From Kitagawia praeruptora (Eukaryota > Streptophyta > Magnoliopsida > Apiales > Apiaceae), in NCBI GenBank assembly GCA_037693485.1, contig CM075351.1:9667001-9731000 (forward strand): 64,000 nucleotides of DNA. Reading direction: 5' to 3'. Positions 37,343 to 48,642 of this stretch are shown piece by piece (position 1 is the stretch's first letter; every line of letters starts with the position of its first letter). Both the position numbers and the translations under genes were made by a program. The notes below the pieces were generated by a model. The model searched no databases. It was not told where the DNA came from and saw only the letters and a list, made by a program, of their open reading frames with translations.

Positions 37343-37520
37343 AAGCCTTCTAGTGAGCGGTGTAGGGAGTACTCAACAAGAGTAAAAGTACGATAGCAGC
37401 AGATATTGTTACCATAGAAGTGTTAGTAGCTCTAACTACACTTTTACTTATGACAAAGAGAGCAACAAATGCAGCAGAAGGGGAAGCTGAAGGAACAACC
37501 AATATTGGCGGTGTAGCTAT

Positions 37521-39423
37521 GCTAAGAGAAGTAGTGCAATTAGTGTAGAATTTTATAGCTATGTCAATCTGGTTTTTTTCTTTCTTCAACTCATTTGTAA
37601 TATTACTAAAAAAAATGTTTATGCTTCTAGCACTTTTCAGATTTCCTATACTAAACTAGCTTATAAACCGTGCGATGCACCGCTCTAACTCTCTAAGTCC
37701 CCAGTCTCGTCCAAAATTAAAGTTAATGCTCATTGACCAGCTGAAACTCTAGTGGAAAAGGAACCTTATTTTTGTAGTATGATAAGTAGTTAATTAACTT
37801 GCTAGATGAGATTCTCATTGCAGAGGATGAATTATAACCTGATCCATAATCCATCTGCTTATGCAATTTCGAGTGTTGACAGAGCATCGAGGTATATATG
37901 CATCAAAGTTTTTCCACAAGAAGGAATAGTCAGTTGATATCTTGAGGTGTGCAGTATACAGATTATGAATAAAATCACACTGTAATTTGTGAAAACAGAT
38001 CAGAATCATTGAAAAAGATAGAGAAAATAGTGGAGAAAACCATCATGCTGCAATATCTGATGTTCTGTTGTCAACTCCTATTAAATATAATAAACAATGA
38101 CTAGGTTTGTTTCCACTAGTAAAAAGGCCTGGTGTGATTGGTAAGATTCTTTGAGATCATATCTAGTATGTTATTGGTGGATTGTGCACTATAATATTTA
38201 CCACCTTGTTTATCTTTTTCTTTGTTTATTCTTTATCTCTGCTACTATTACTGGATACTATGAAAAGGAAATTGTTACAAAGATTACAGGAAACACTTCC
38301 TCTGGAACACTAGCTCAAGATGTTAAAAGGGTGCTTGAATTTGCTTTGAATTTACTATTCTGCACTGCAATGTCGAAAATGATAAAGCCCTTTCTCAACT
38401 CTTGCGACTGTTGCTTTATCTGAGGTGAACTCAGTCATCAACTCATCATCGTCAAATTGCAGCCCTGTACTTAACATAGATTAGTGATGACATTATTCAT
38501 TTTCGGTCGAGACACCATGTTACTAGATTCTTTTTTTATATATTTATACACAAACACACACACACACCTTGTCTTTGACAAGATTTGAATCCTCGACATC
38601 CCGTAAAGGAAGCGAGGAAGATACCGCTATATCAAAAGTTGAGGGGTTGATTCTTTTTCTTCATACTAGACTTGCAACAAATTCTCGGTTTCCATAATTA
38701 TTTTTCGCGTATATAAATCTGTGATCATAAGCGCCGGAATTATTTCATTAATTTGGTAAACATCTTCCACTATTTATGTAGGTGGAATGTGTTTATACTT
38801 AGGCCGTTAGCTATGCATGGCATGCATTACAAGAAAACAGGTCATTTCTAATTGTATACACACATCTCTTATCGCGTAAATTTGTGTCTGATATTTCAAC
38901 TACTTCAGTTGCTTAATCAATTATTTTGCAGTACTAGTCATGAAGATCAATCTTAAATGTTCTTGCTCTTAGTGTTAATTAAGGTAAGGTAATTAACACA
39001 CAACAAACTAATCCCTCATATGGAATGACTATAAAAATACTTATAGTGAAGGGGACAAACGGTATCTAGGTTGTAATAAGTGTTATGGAAGAATTAGTAA
39101 ATTAATTAGCATCCAATGTTACTATGTATGTGAGGATGGGACAGGTAAACATCATATTAGCATAAGCTACACTAATTTATACTTGTATAAGAAGTAAGAT
39201 GGAAGATTAACGTCTATGTATAGTTCCCATAGAGAAAGCAATACTTTTCTGATGTTACAAGAATATCAACTTATTGTGACAGATAATTTTTGACAAATTT
39301 TTGGCGGATGTAAGCTAAAGAAAATTTGCAATGGATGTTCTCATAATTATTTTTCAAACTTTCGACGAATTTGTCACGAATATGCAGTGAATATGAGTAT
39401 GTAGTGAATGTTCTTATAATTAT
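37521..39423. other. Spacer, no gene recognised
   Basis: AT-rich DNA. A decayed Helitron 3' end is at 37656-37682 (CTAGCTTATAAACCGTGCGA). A 90-codon plus-strand frame at 38151-38423 has a hydrophobic N-terminal part and no family I recognise. A (CA)n run lies near 38550. The left arm of a Stowaway-like MITE starts at about 39424. Confidence 0.4.
37656..37690 (-). repeat. Decayed Helitron 3' terminus
   Basis: CTAGCTTATAAACCGTGCGATGCACCG matches the CTAG plus hairpin end found three times at 52456-54555, with a weakened hairpin. No neighbouring Helitron body is evident. Confidence 0.6.
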
Positions 39424-39447
39424 TCCATCCGTCCTTTCCATTTCTTA

Positions 39448-39889
39448 TGTAATAACCCGGGTCAAATCCCGAGTCTTTTTCGAAAATCGGGTCAAATCTC
39501 GATTCTGAATCCGAAATAAGCCAAAGCAAACTGTCCCAAATGCAGCCAACTTGGGTAATCCACAAGCCCACCACAGGCCCCCAAAAGATCATGATTTGTT
39601 GGTGTACTTAGTAGTAGTACTTTACCTTATAAATCTCCTTGATGTGGGACTGGGGTGTTACAAACTCCCCCACTTAAACTCCTGACGTCCTCGTCAGGCC
39701 TGAACGGATATCCCATATGTTCCGGATCGTTCCTCCCTAGCCATTGTGGGATAATACCGGCTGACTTCGTGTCCCCACCTCCGGACCTCTGTCCATTGTG
39801 GGATAATACCACCAGCCTTCGTGTCCCCACCTCCGGCAACTTGACGAATCAAGCTTTCGAGAGTCGTCTCTGATACCATATGTGATAAC
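39448..39889 (-). mobile_element. TRIM-like small LTR element
   Basis: Minus strand: a primer-binding-like TATGGTATCAGAGACGAC (about 39868-39885), about 200 bp of internal sequence containing a repeated CGGAGGTGGGGACACGAAG motif, a polypurine tract AAGTGGGGGAGTT, then a 215-bp LTR (39662-39448) with TGTAACACCCC...GGTTATTACA ends. The internal region has no coding capacity for replication proteins, as in TRIM elements. The partner LTR would begin at about 39887 (GTGATAACC) but is not complete. Confidence 0.7.
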
Positions 39890-39892
39890 CGA

Positions 39893-40030
39893 ATTTTAAG
39901 GATAGTTCCGTAACTTATTTTTGAAATTTTTTCTTTTTGTATAAAAGTAGAACAATCCTATTTTTATACAAGAAAATAAAAATTTAAAAATAAGTTATGG
40001 TTTATCGTTAAAATTCACCTTAAATGCTTG
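39893..40030. repeat. Foldback (hairpin) element
   Basis: Two arms of about 60 bp are inverted: GAATTTTAAGGATAGTTCCG... on the left and ...CGTTAAAATTC on the right, with TTTTGTATAAAAGTAG opposed to CTATTTTTATACAAGA near the centre (about 39957). Non-coding. Confidence 0.7.
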
Positions 40031-40066
40031 CTAGAAAAAATGTAAAGAAATGGATAGGACGGAGGG

Positions 40067-40688
40067 TACCCAAGCTTTTGATCGTTAATGGAATTAATAA
40101 ATGTAAGGCCGCGCATTACATATATATACACACAACTTAAATCACACTTGCATAGTTGCATGTCGTATGTTATGGAATTCAATCAAGAGGGATGAAACAA
40201 TTTAAAGATGTGTATACAAACCCGGTTAAACTTTATTAACTCTGTGTTTAAAATATACAAGTATAGTCCTTGAATTATTATTAAACGGAGGATACTTAAT
40301 AAATAAAAAAGATGAGCAACGGCAATATAACTTCTTAGAGTCGCAAAGTAGCGATTTAAAATGAGGATGTGAGGAATCTCCGAAGCTTGCTGCAGTTCCA
40401 AGCCTGGAAAAACGTCTTCAACTTCTGAATCAGAAACAAAATACATAATATTGCGTCACCAAGAGAGTTACTTAAAATGGAAATAAATTTTGATTAAGAA
40501 TAAGATCATTAACATTTCTTAGTTCAATAAATACGCAATTCAGAATAAGAACTTACGACCAAATAACAATTTGTGATTGAATAAGAAATTTTAATACCAT
40601 GCAAGCATCTACGACAAAAAATTGTCGCAGGTTGAGACAACTGCAAAGGACATTTGTGGAAGTTTGAAGTCTCTATATGTAACTTAAC
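40067..40688. other. Spacer, no gene recognised
   Basis: A minus-strand frame at 40183-40446 begins MYFVSDSEVEDVFPGLELQQ, which looks exon-like at its start, but no family is recognisable and no splice partner was found. Confidence 0.35.
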
Positions 40689-40970
40689 ATTACAAGAAGA
40701 ACGCACATTTTCGACCATCAAATTTAGTCAGAAATGAGCTTATTCGATTATAGATAATGTCAAAATCGATCACATGAATCCGACCGATAAGGGTGGCCGG
40801 TTAAAACATGGTCGTAAATAACCATCCAATCGATTATAATTGTTATTTTCGACTATCGTCCGACCAATAAATATGGTCGATTATTATATTACAGTTGTCT
40901 AGTACTATGTTAAATAAACACATTTTAAGTGACATTAAATTGCTAGCTATGTTGGTCGAATTGTGTTAAT
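40689..40970 (+). mobile_element. CACTA-like terminal fragment
   Basis: CATTACAAGAAGAACGCACA followed by TTTTCGACCATC resembles the CACTACAAGAAAA end with TTTCGACC sub-terminal repeats typical of plant CACTA elements. GGTCG/CGACC words recur in both orientations up to about 40880. The opposite end was not found. Confidence 0.5.
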
Positions 40971-41925
40971 TTTCAATTAATATCAACACCTAGAAATTTA
41001 TATTCTGCATACAAGCAATAACTTGTCTTCATCATCCTCTCGTTCACCCTATAGAATACATCTGCATGATGAAAGTGAAAGACATCTTAAATTTATATCT
41101 ATCGCTAAAATGTGATATCATCAATTTACGGATCATGTTAAATTTCCTAAATAGAATATTGACCCCTGAAATATATAATGCTCCAACCAGATTATGATTT
41201 CTGAAAGCAATTAAGCAAACTCATGGACTTTGTTAGAGGAGTGGTTATACAGGAAGGGACAATATTACATGCACGGTGGTTAGTATAAGTACACTCATTT
41301 ACTGGCAGTGTGACGGAATCAGAATTCTGAAAGTACTACAAATTAAATATCGCTTATTATCAGGATTTGAAATATTTTTCTTTGATTTTTAGCTGAAATT
41401 CGGAGTGCGAAAACATCTCTATAAATTGGACAGCAGGATTGTGACCTTGACTAGCCTCAAATGTAATCTTTTTTAATATCTGAAAGACTGTAACTTAAAT
41501 CTGTAGGTGTAAGTACTATATATAGCTAGGAATGTATAATTCCTAAAAAAAAAAAAAGGACTGTATAATTAACTACAATGTCCACTATACACTATACAGA
41601 CCCAAAATCACAATGTGGTCAAATCTCATGATTATCTACGGTGGTCACAAAATTGAGCAGGATCCTAAAATTTGGATATATACAAGACTATATATTAGGG
41701 TTTTAAGCATTTTCTCTAGGGTTAGCAACTATTAATTAGCAATCTGAAATTATCTGTCCCTCCTAAAATCGGAGATCGATTGACATACTTGATACTGCAA
41801 ATTAGTGAAGTTGATTAATTTCGAAAGTAAAGTTGCATGTCACAGTATTTATCAAAAAAAACAAGGAGATCGATAAACTTACCTTTATTTTCGAACAAGA
41901 TGGATCGAGTTATTGAAGCACAGGT
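40971..41925. other. Downstream region of the LSH gene, no other gene seen
   Basis: AT-rich sequence including the presumed 3' UTR of the minus-strand LSH gene next to 41925. A short A-run lies at about 41547-41559. No repeat family was recognised. Confidence 0.4.
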
Positions 41926-42474
41926 TCAAGATGATGGTAATCGAAGGGTGCTAGAAGCCGTATCCTCACTAGCCTTGATCAATGGATTAGTGATCCTCTT
42001 TTTCTTTTTCTTCTTGTACGGAATTCCTCTAGCCTTAGCTTGAGAATCTCTAACTTCACGCAAGTAAACACGAATCGCGCCACTAGCAAAAGGATTGGTT
42101 TCTTGAGTTCCTCCGTTCTCTTCATAAGCAGCCCTAAGGCGTCCGATAAGTGCATCAAGGCTTCCCCAAGCTTGTCTAAGTGGACAAGTACAAGGACCAG
42201 CTGGATCAAGGTGTCCGAAAAACACACAACCTTGTACATGAACCTTAGTCTTTCCGAATTGATCGAGATATCGAAGAAAATCTAACACATGACTATAGTT
42301 GCACTGTGACATAGCTACAGGAGGCCTTTGATTCTTCAAGTATTGTCCGAAAGTGTTCCAGTCGCGACGTTTTTGCGACTCGTATCGACTTAATTGAGCT
42401 ACAGGTTGCTGTTGCTGAATGGATGATGAGCCAGCCTCACCTCCTGGCTCTCTTCTCTTGTGATGACTTGACAT
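41926..42474 (-). CDS. LSH: ALOG domain protein (LIGHT-DEPENDENT SHORT HYPOCOTYLS-like)
   Basis: A single-exon gene of 182 residues. It opens MSSHHKRREPGGEAGSSS, then a glutamine-rich linker, then the ALOG (DUF640) domain from about residue 27 to 150: SRYESQKRRDWNTFGQYLKN, FLRYLDQFGKTKVH, a zinc-ribbon-like insert with C, H and CTCPL (GCVFFGHLDPAGPCTCPL), WGSLDALIGRLRAAYEENGG, NPFASGAIRVYLREVRD. The basic tract KKKKKKR after the domain is the conserved nuclear localisation signal. ALOG proteins are plant-specific DNA-binding transcription regulators at organ boundaries, in meristems and in inflorescences. A GTG nine bases upstream keeps the frame open, but ATG at 42474 is the natural start. 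The symbol is family-level; the exact paralogue (LSH3/LSH4 type) is not settled. Confidence 0.96.
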   Translation of the reverse strand: MSSHHKRREPGGEAGSSSIQQQQPVAQLSRYESQKRRDWNTFGQYLKNQRPPVAMSQCNYSHVLDFLRYLDQFGKTKVHVQGCVFFGHLDPAGPCTCPLRQAWGSLDALIGRLRAAYEENGGTQETNPFASGAIRVYLREVRDSQAKARGIPYKKKKKKRITNPLIKASEDTASSTLRLPSS

Positions 42475-42948
42475 GATAATCACAATTATGATTTCTTAAT
42501 AATTGAACATTAGTTTTGAAAGATTAATATTGTTAATGAAGATTAACTCAGAAATAATTGAAGAGAGGGGGAGAGATGGTGAAAGATGGAAATTAATCAA
42601 AATAATGGGGCTGCTAATTAAGGAGACATGAAATGGGACCAATGCTAGTGCTTTGCTCCTCCTTTTTCTTCCTCTACTGAAATTATTTTTTTTACCTTTA
42701 ATGGCACTATTTTTATTAAGCAATGCTTTCATTAGTTTCTATACATTTATTATTAGCTAGGCTACTATCATGAGTGCAATCACTATTAAGCTTAAAGCAA
42801 CAATTAGCACTATGATTTATAGAATGATGTTATAATTTCGAAAATCATTTTTAAATATTGAGTTGTCAGTATATTATTAGTTATTTTCTTTTAAATAAGA
42901 AAACCACTTGTGTATATACATAAATTCTACAAAAATATATTTTTTAAG
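42475..42948 (-). promoter_or_regulatory. 5' flank of the LSH gene
   Basis: Upstream sequence of the minus-strand LSH gene, bounded by a MITE at 42949. On the plus strand it includes the purine-rich GAAGAGAGGGGGAGAGATGG (42559-42578), which reads as a CT-rich leader on the coding strand, common in plant 5' UTRs. No definite TATA box is assigned. Confidence 0.35.
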
Positions 42949-43162
42949 GGGGTGTTTGAGAAAACTTATTTTTAGAATAAGTCAATTTATTTTAAGTTAA
43001 AAGTTAAGATTCTAACTTTCCAACTTATTTTTCAACTTATTTTTATAATTATTGAATTTTAAACATATAATAAAATCTTGTATAAAAAAATTTATCAAAA
43101 TATAAAATTTTTATCCAAAAATAAGTTCACAAATCCTTATATTAAGATGAGCCAAACAGACC
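42949..43162. mobile_element. MITE, family A copy 1
   Basis: Starts GGGTGTTTGAGAAAACTTATT and ends GCCAAACAGACC (inverted ends). It shares order and wording with 56795-57018, including AATAAGTCAATTTATTTTAAG and AAAATATAAAATTTTTA. Non-coding. Confidence 0.75.
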
Positions 43163-43257
43163 ATAAATTTCTTTAGTGGTATGTAGCATTAGTCCTATGA
43201 TTTGACTGCAACTAATTAGTAACCTGAGTTAGTTTAGTGGGGAATATAACGTTTAGA

Positions 43258-43576
43258 GGGTGTTTGGGATTTGCTTAAAATAAGTTATTTTTTATTTAAT
43301 GGGGGTATTTTTAACTTAAAGGAGAAAGTAAAGTTGTTTATTTTAAGTTGAATGAAAGTGTTTAGATAATTTTACTTAAGTTAAATGGGAATTTAATAAT
43401 TTTGACTTAAAGTGAAATTTGACTTTAAAAAATTTTAAATTCATGATATTTAAGCTTTACAAGAATTGTGGAAAAAAAAATCCAAAAATCAAAAGTACCT
43501 AAATAGAACTTATAACTTAAAACAGTTTTTTAACTTAAATCCGACTTAAAATAAAACCTGAGGAGACAAACAGACC
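43258..43576. mobile_element. MITE, family B copy 2
   Basis: Begins GGGTGTTTGGGATTTGC and ends ACAAACAGACC. It is co-linear with 3585-3905 and sits about 95 bp from the family A MITE. Confidence 0.75.
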
Positions 43577-43654
43577 AAAACTAACTTAAACCGGAAAACT
43601 CCTTTAGTCAAATAGTAAAAGATAAAAAGAGAAGGACACAAAACTGTTCTGTCC

Positions 43655-43921
43655 CAACTCCCAAGGATATGTATTCAATTTGTCCCAAAATATATGTCTT
43701 TTTTTATTTTGATCGGCTAAATTAATCAAAATTTAACTAAAATTTATATGTATTATATAATTCTAAAAATTAAAAATATATATTATTAAAAAGAAATTTA
43801 ATCTCTGTTACAGTGTAACTTTCAATTTTCAAAAATACTAATTAAATTATTTTTAATATTTAATCAAAATTAATCAATTTGATCATTGAAAAATCAAAAA
43901 AACAAGGGGCGGAGGAAGTAA
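43655..43921. mobile_element. Stowaway-like MITE, one end recognisable
   Basis: The right side ends GGGGCGGAGGAAGTA, the complement of the TACTTCCTCCGTCCC-type Stowaway end. The left end is too altered to place exactly. Confidence 0.5.
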
Positions 43922-44459
43922 TAATCAGCTTTAGACTCGTGAACGTTTTGTAAGCATTTTAACAAACAATTTGACTAGTGATGACTGATGACAGTTCCAG
44001 TGTTATTTAGTTTGATTTTTCTAATTTTCCATCGTGAAGAAAATTTCGATAGATAAATACAGATAAGAATTTTATTAAAATGTTTCTAAAAGTTATAGTG
44101 AGTTTGTTTCGGTAAACATGCTTAATTTGTTTGCTATAATACTGACAAATTAATACATGGACTAATAATTTCTAACTCGAAAAATCAATACATGGACTAA
44201 TAATTTCTAACTCGAATAAATAATAACCAAAATAACTCATTGATGTAATGGTATATTTCTCGCTCCCTGTTCCCTGGATTCTAATATTATCAAAGAACAT
44301 TGCGTGTGTGACTAGATTTTACTCAAAAAATTCATGTGCGGAAGTAAAATTTTCAAGCTACAGGATATTTCAATAAGAGAGCCAACTGGACTACTACTAT
44401 AAGGCCTAACTATCGCTATTAACATAGTGTTGTGGTAACACTTTTCCATTTTGACGATA
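43922..44459. other. Spacer with a 35-bp tandem duplication
   Basis: AATACATGGACTAATAATTT followed by CTAACTCGA occurs twice in tandem at about 44151-44216. No gene was seen. Confidence 0.6.
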
Positions 44460-46805
44460 TTAGAGCAACTCCAACCCAAAGATCCTTTACCTATATTTGT
44501 CCTAGGTGGACATATTTTAGGGGTTTAGTTTTAAAAACAACACTCCAATGCAACTCCCTATCCCCTATAATTTTTAGGTCAGAGAAAATGAAACCCTTTA
44601 TTTAGGGGACAGAAAAGCAAATCCCTATAATGCCACATCATCTCCAAGGAGACCTCCTTTCCTCAACCCCTAAAATAAGGATTTTAAAAAGTATAGGAAA
44701 TTAAAATGAAGTTTTACTCCAATGATAACCCTTATATCCACCCCTATATTTTCAAAATATTTTTAGTTTAGTTTTTTGAAATTTTAAAGTTTGAAATTTA
44801 AAAATATCAATTAGAAAAATAGCACATTGGGCCTCCATGAACAAGAAATTGGAGCGGGAGTGACCTGGCCAATAAAGGGGTGTGCAATCACGTTGCTCAT
44901 ATCACTACACCATAAACAGCCTACGGTAACACCAAAAAAATGTTACAATATGTACATTTTATGTTACCTTAGGTCCAAAATGTAGCTAAGGTAACATTTT
45001 TCTGATGATAGCTCTCAGAATGTTGCCTTAGGTGTCTAAGGTAACATCTTTGATCCCTAAGGTAACATGCAGTTTTATGTTACCATAGCTTGCTATAGTA
45101 ACAAAAGTGAGGACTATGGCAACTTAATATATATGTTACCTTAGAGGCGTAGATTGTTTTTTAAAAAAGTAGGGCCCACTATGGTCCCCACTGTTTGAGC
45201 CACTTTTGTTGGCTAAGGTAACATTTCTATTAGCTACTGTAACATCTTTTCAAGAAAAAAAATTGGCAAAAATTGCACATATATATTATACATCCCAAAT
45301 TAAATATCGTGTTCATCCGAAAATGGTAATCTTTCAATGTCATAATTAAGTATCACCCCAATATCATCACATTTGACAAAAATAAATATTTTCTAATACA
45401 AAAAAGATGGTAAATAAAAATCGTAATGGTCATTTCTTCTTTCCACCCTTGGAGGCATCTCCGAACTGACCTAATTGGAAGTTCGATGCTATCTTTCTTC
45501 TGCTCATTGTATTTCTTTCTATTTAAAGTCCCACCATGGTGCCAATATCTCCATTTCAGAATAAACCGTAAATATTTTCACCATGAGGCAACTCTGCAAA
45601 CTTTGGTGGAGTTCCAAGTAAAGCAATTTTGCAAGTTCTGGTGCACTCGTCTCTGTTACACTAGTCTGTAAAAAGATAAAAGGCCAAAACATTGTCCATC
45701 ACTTACAATTAGTTTCAATGGGGAAGATTAGTAATCATAATATTAAAACTTATTGTCGCATAAAGTCAAGCAAAAGCCTAGCCCACAAGTACGGCAGAAA
45801 AGGTGACATACCCATGTTCAATTATCATAAATATGCAAATCGAAAAAATTTCAACCGTAATTATAAAATATTAATTGCTCTATATGTCATCTTTATGTTA
45901 TATATAGGACATGTGAAACCAAACTGCCGCTATAATTTTAATCATGCAACAATGCTAATGTAGCACCAAAGTTTCATTCTTTTCTTGTTTTGGCCATGCA
46001 GAAAGAGAAATTCCACAATAAAAGACTAAAAGCTTGAAGTTAGGGTCAGAATATAACACACCAATCATGAATTACATGTTACTTTTTTATGGATATAAAT
46101 ACGATGAAGTTGACAGCGAACCTTCATTTTATCATGATCTAATACAGCCAAGAGCCGCTTCATGAACGTATTCATTGCCAGAACATCTTCTCCAGCGATT
46201 CTTTAACATGTCATATCATATCTATTCCGAAACAAATTGGGAAGATCAAATTTCTCATCCCAAAAATATGGAAGAACACAAGCTAAAATTTCATATTGAT
46301 TAGAATTTATTATATACAATCATGGTGCACCTGCATCAAAAAATTATAACCAAGAAATTTCGGATTAGCAACCATATTTTGACACTCCAACAGTAGACAG
46401 CTCTTAACCTTCAGACTTAAGATATTCCAGCAATTCATTCTGTCCATTATCAAACAATGATATTTTTTAGCCAAATGATATATGATTTCTAGCTTACCTT
46501 GTAAGGAACTGTATGTACAAATTCAGTTTTACATCAATTTTGGGGAAGTAAACTGAAGCCCAGAATCTGCCACCAGCAGCAACACTTGCTAAATTGAACA
46601 AGTTTTTGTTTCAACACAATGACTGGCACAAGATAATGTACAGAATTGTCACACATTCATTGTGCCAGGTATATTACAGTTACAACTATGTAAGAGCACT
46701 ATAGTCAAGTATACAACATGTGTACCAATATCCTCAAACTTCACAAGTATCACAATGTTGTGTGATGTGCAAGTTAAGAGTAAATATAAGGATATCATTG
46801 CATAC

Positions 46806-47817
46806 CTTAATGACCTTAATGTGGATGCTTTAGAGTTCAACACTGACATATTTTTGGACTTTCGACCAGAAACTATCTCAGCACCCGTGAATTCTTCATC
46901 ACAATTGTCATCTTCTTTATCGCCAAAGTCGAAAAATATTTGTGTATGATTCCATTTGCTTTGCCTGTAAAGTAGTAAAAACATTAAATCCTGAGAATTA
47001 GCTGCGTAAATGAGTTAACAAATAAAAGTTCAACTTGTACTCGTGTCCAAGTCATATGACTACACAACACAAATTAAAAAGAAAAATAAATGTATTTAGT
47101 TTGAGTATCCTAATAGCACTGTTTATTTACAATTTTTAATGTCGTCATGTGAAACCTTTCAAGAAATTCTTCATGTATGCTCACCAGAAAAGTTATTACT
47201 TCTTATCTATTTGTTTTCCATCATGGCTTTCTTTGCATAAACCTCTAAAGGCATAAGTAAATAACTCTATATTTTGGAGTTGAGAAATATGAAATCCTTG
47301 AGTAAATAGTTTCGAAAAAAATAGATTTCAAAATGCAATTAAATACATGTTGCAACATCATAAGTTCATATCAGGCTATCAGCGCCTAAAATTACAAGTT
47401 GTAAGACATTTCTTTATAATAAATTATAAGTTCAATTAGAACGAATTGATCAATACTCAATACTATGGTTTTTAACAACATAATGCATCCATGCACAAGT
47501 AAAAAATATGCATACAACTCAAAAAAATTATGAAGTTCCAAAGGTCTAGCTGTTGTGAGTTTATTATGTACTGCTGTGAGTTTATTATGTACTCGGGTGC
47601 AATAAATAATAAACATACCGGGAAGTAGTCGCTTTTGACAATTGAGATCTGGTCTCTTCTAGATTAGCAGCAAATTTCCTCTCCTTCATCTGCATACAAG
47701 GTAATGGGTGAATTATATAAAGTCTTAACACAATTTATTCAGACCAAGAATAATGCACTCAACCATACCTTTCTTATATTAGTAAGAAGTTTCATGTGCT
47801 CTTCAGGCATTACTTCC
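46806..47817 (-). pseudogene. Captured exons of an RRP12-like (NUC173) gene inside CACTA
   Basis: Three exons with canonical GT-AG borders and matching phases: 47817-47769 (EVMPEEHMKLLTNIRK), 47689-47619 (MKERKFAANLEETRSQLSKA), and 46964-46806 (SKWNHTQIFFDFGD, ending near NSKASTLR). A codon split across the second intron is completed correctly. The combined pattern matches the C-terminal part of plant RRP12-like ARM-repeat proteins, which act in ribosomal RNA processing and subunit export. Family identity is from recognition of this pattern, not from a search. Upstream and downstream host exons are not clearly present, so this is a fragment. Splicing capacity seems preserved. Confidence 0.75.
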
Positions 47818-48585
47818 CTAACAACATATTTTTGCAACAGTAGTGAAACTTCTTAAAATATTCAATTTACAAGTTACCAATTGAAAAGAACTTGAACAAT
47901 GATACAAAAAGAACAATGCATAAGCTCAAAGAAAAGAGGATATCTACGAAGGAATTAATGATGATGTACATCCAGGTAGATTTACAAGTTTTAATTCATA
48001 TATAAAATATTGAGTACACTAATAAGATCAAGGAATTCATTTCATATGTAATCCAGAATTGATTCTAAATAATTTTTTTAGTTTAGTTCTTTAACTATAA
48101 CCACATTTTGCTCCATCTTCCTTCCATTGCCTTTAAATCTGAGAACCAATATCTATTTGATGTTAGCAGATTAATTAGATCAACCCTCTATCTTGACTTT
48201 TGAGGGAATACCTCTTATTGCACCTCATTAAACAAGTCCAAATATACAAATACTATCACAATTAATACTAAACATACTTATATCCAGGATTTATAACTAT
48301 GATAAAGGACACTGATACTCATTTCAAACTTGTTCTTTCATGAAAATTCAAGGGTCTAGCTTGAAGTAATTCCATCCATTAAAAGTTAATGCTTCGTTTT
48401 GCTCCTTTATGGAAGATGGGAGTAATTCAGCAGTTTGGATAGCCACCCATGTGGTACTAATATTACATAGTCAAGGTTTGCACAGACTCGATGAGTGTGC
48501 CAAACATGTACAACTTTTTTATAACAATTTGTATTAATTGTATATGCAAGTAAAACCAATTATTCATAGAAGATAGCATACCTTA

Positions 48586-48642
48586 CTCACCATCAGTTGC
48601 CATATGTGCGCAGGACAACAAACAAGGTCTTCCAGCCAAGGG
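48586..48642 (-). other. Exon-like segment in CACTA, unidentified
   Basis: On the minus strand a TTGGTAG acceptor is followed by an open stretch reading GNHPWLEDLVCCPAHIWQL and a good donor (ATG|GTGAGT). It may be another captured exon. I do not recognise the family. Confidence 0.35.

Larger units (their letters stand above)
25555..37520 (+). pseudogene. Peptide-N-glycanase A-like pseudogene split by two copia insertions
   Basis: Host pieces are 25555-26305, 31755-32308 and 37348-37520. An N-terminal signal-like MASSFIPLLFFSLFLLHQLF begins at 25555. Family-typical segments follow in several frames: YFEVTSP, DRIFGIWLGGVELLRSCTAEP, RYYSLLMRNQTLAVYMGNI, NDGLWFEIKNSTD, VLEVYVSPHENDEFWY; then NALNVWYIDANLHMWLD, SNFTGLNGTFLT, GWVRSSYGKITT; then YDSSRYCYHRSVSSSNYTF. 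At least three frameshifts lie before 26200. Roughly 100 residues expected between WYTNYVNDYI and NALNVWY are missing, a deletion independent of the copia insertion. Active homologues are secretory enzymes that remove N-glycans from glycopeptides. This copy cannot make protein. Confidence 0.9.
39424..40066. mobile_element. Stowaway-like MITE split by later insertions
   Basis: CCATCCGTCCTTTCCATTTC at about 39427 and its near-complement GAAATGGATAGGACGGAGGG at about 40046 are the inverted CTCCCTCCGT-type ends of a Tc1/Mariner Stowaway MITE. They are 600 bp apart because a TRIM-like element and a foldback element lie between them. Confidence 0.65.

Noticed and set aside
38151..38423. 90-codon frame with hydrophobic N-terminal part
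   Set aside because: No recognisable family, no splice partners, and typical length for chance frames in this DNA; not called as a gene.
42475..42483. Longer LSH protein starting at a GTG codon
   Set aside because: Plant nuclear genes start at ATG; the ATG at 42474 gives the family-typical N-terminus.
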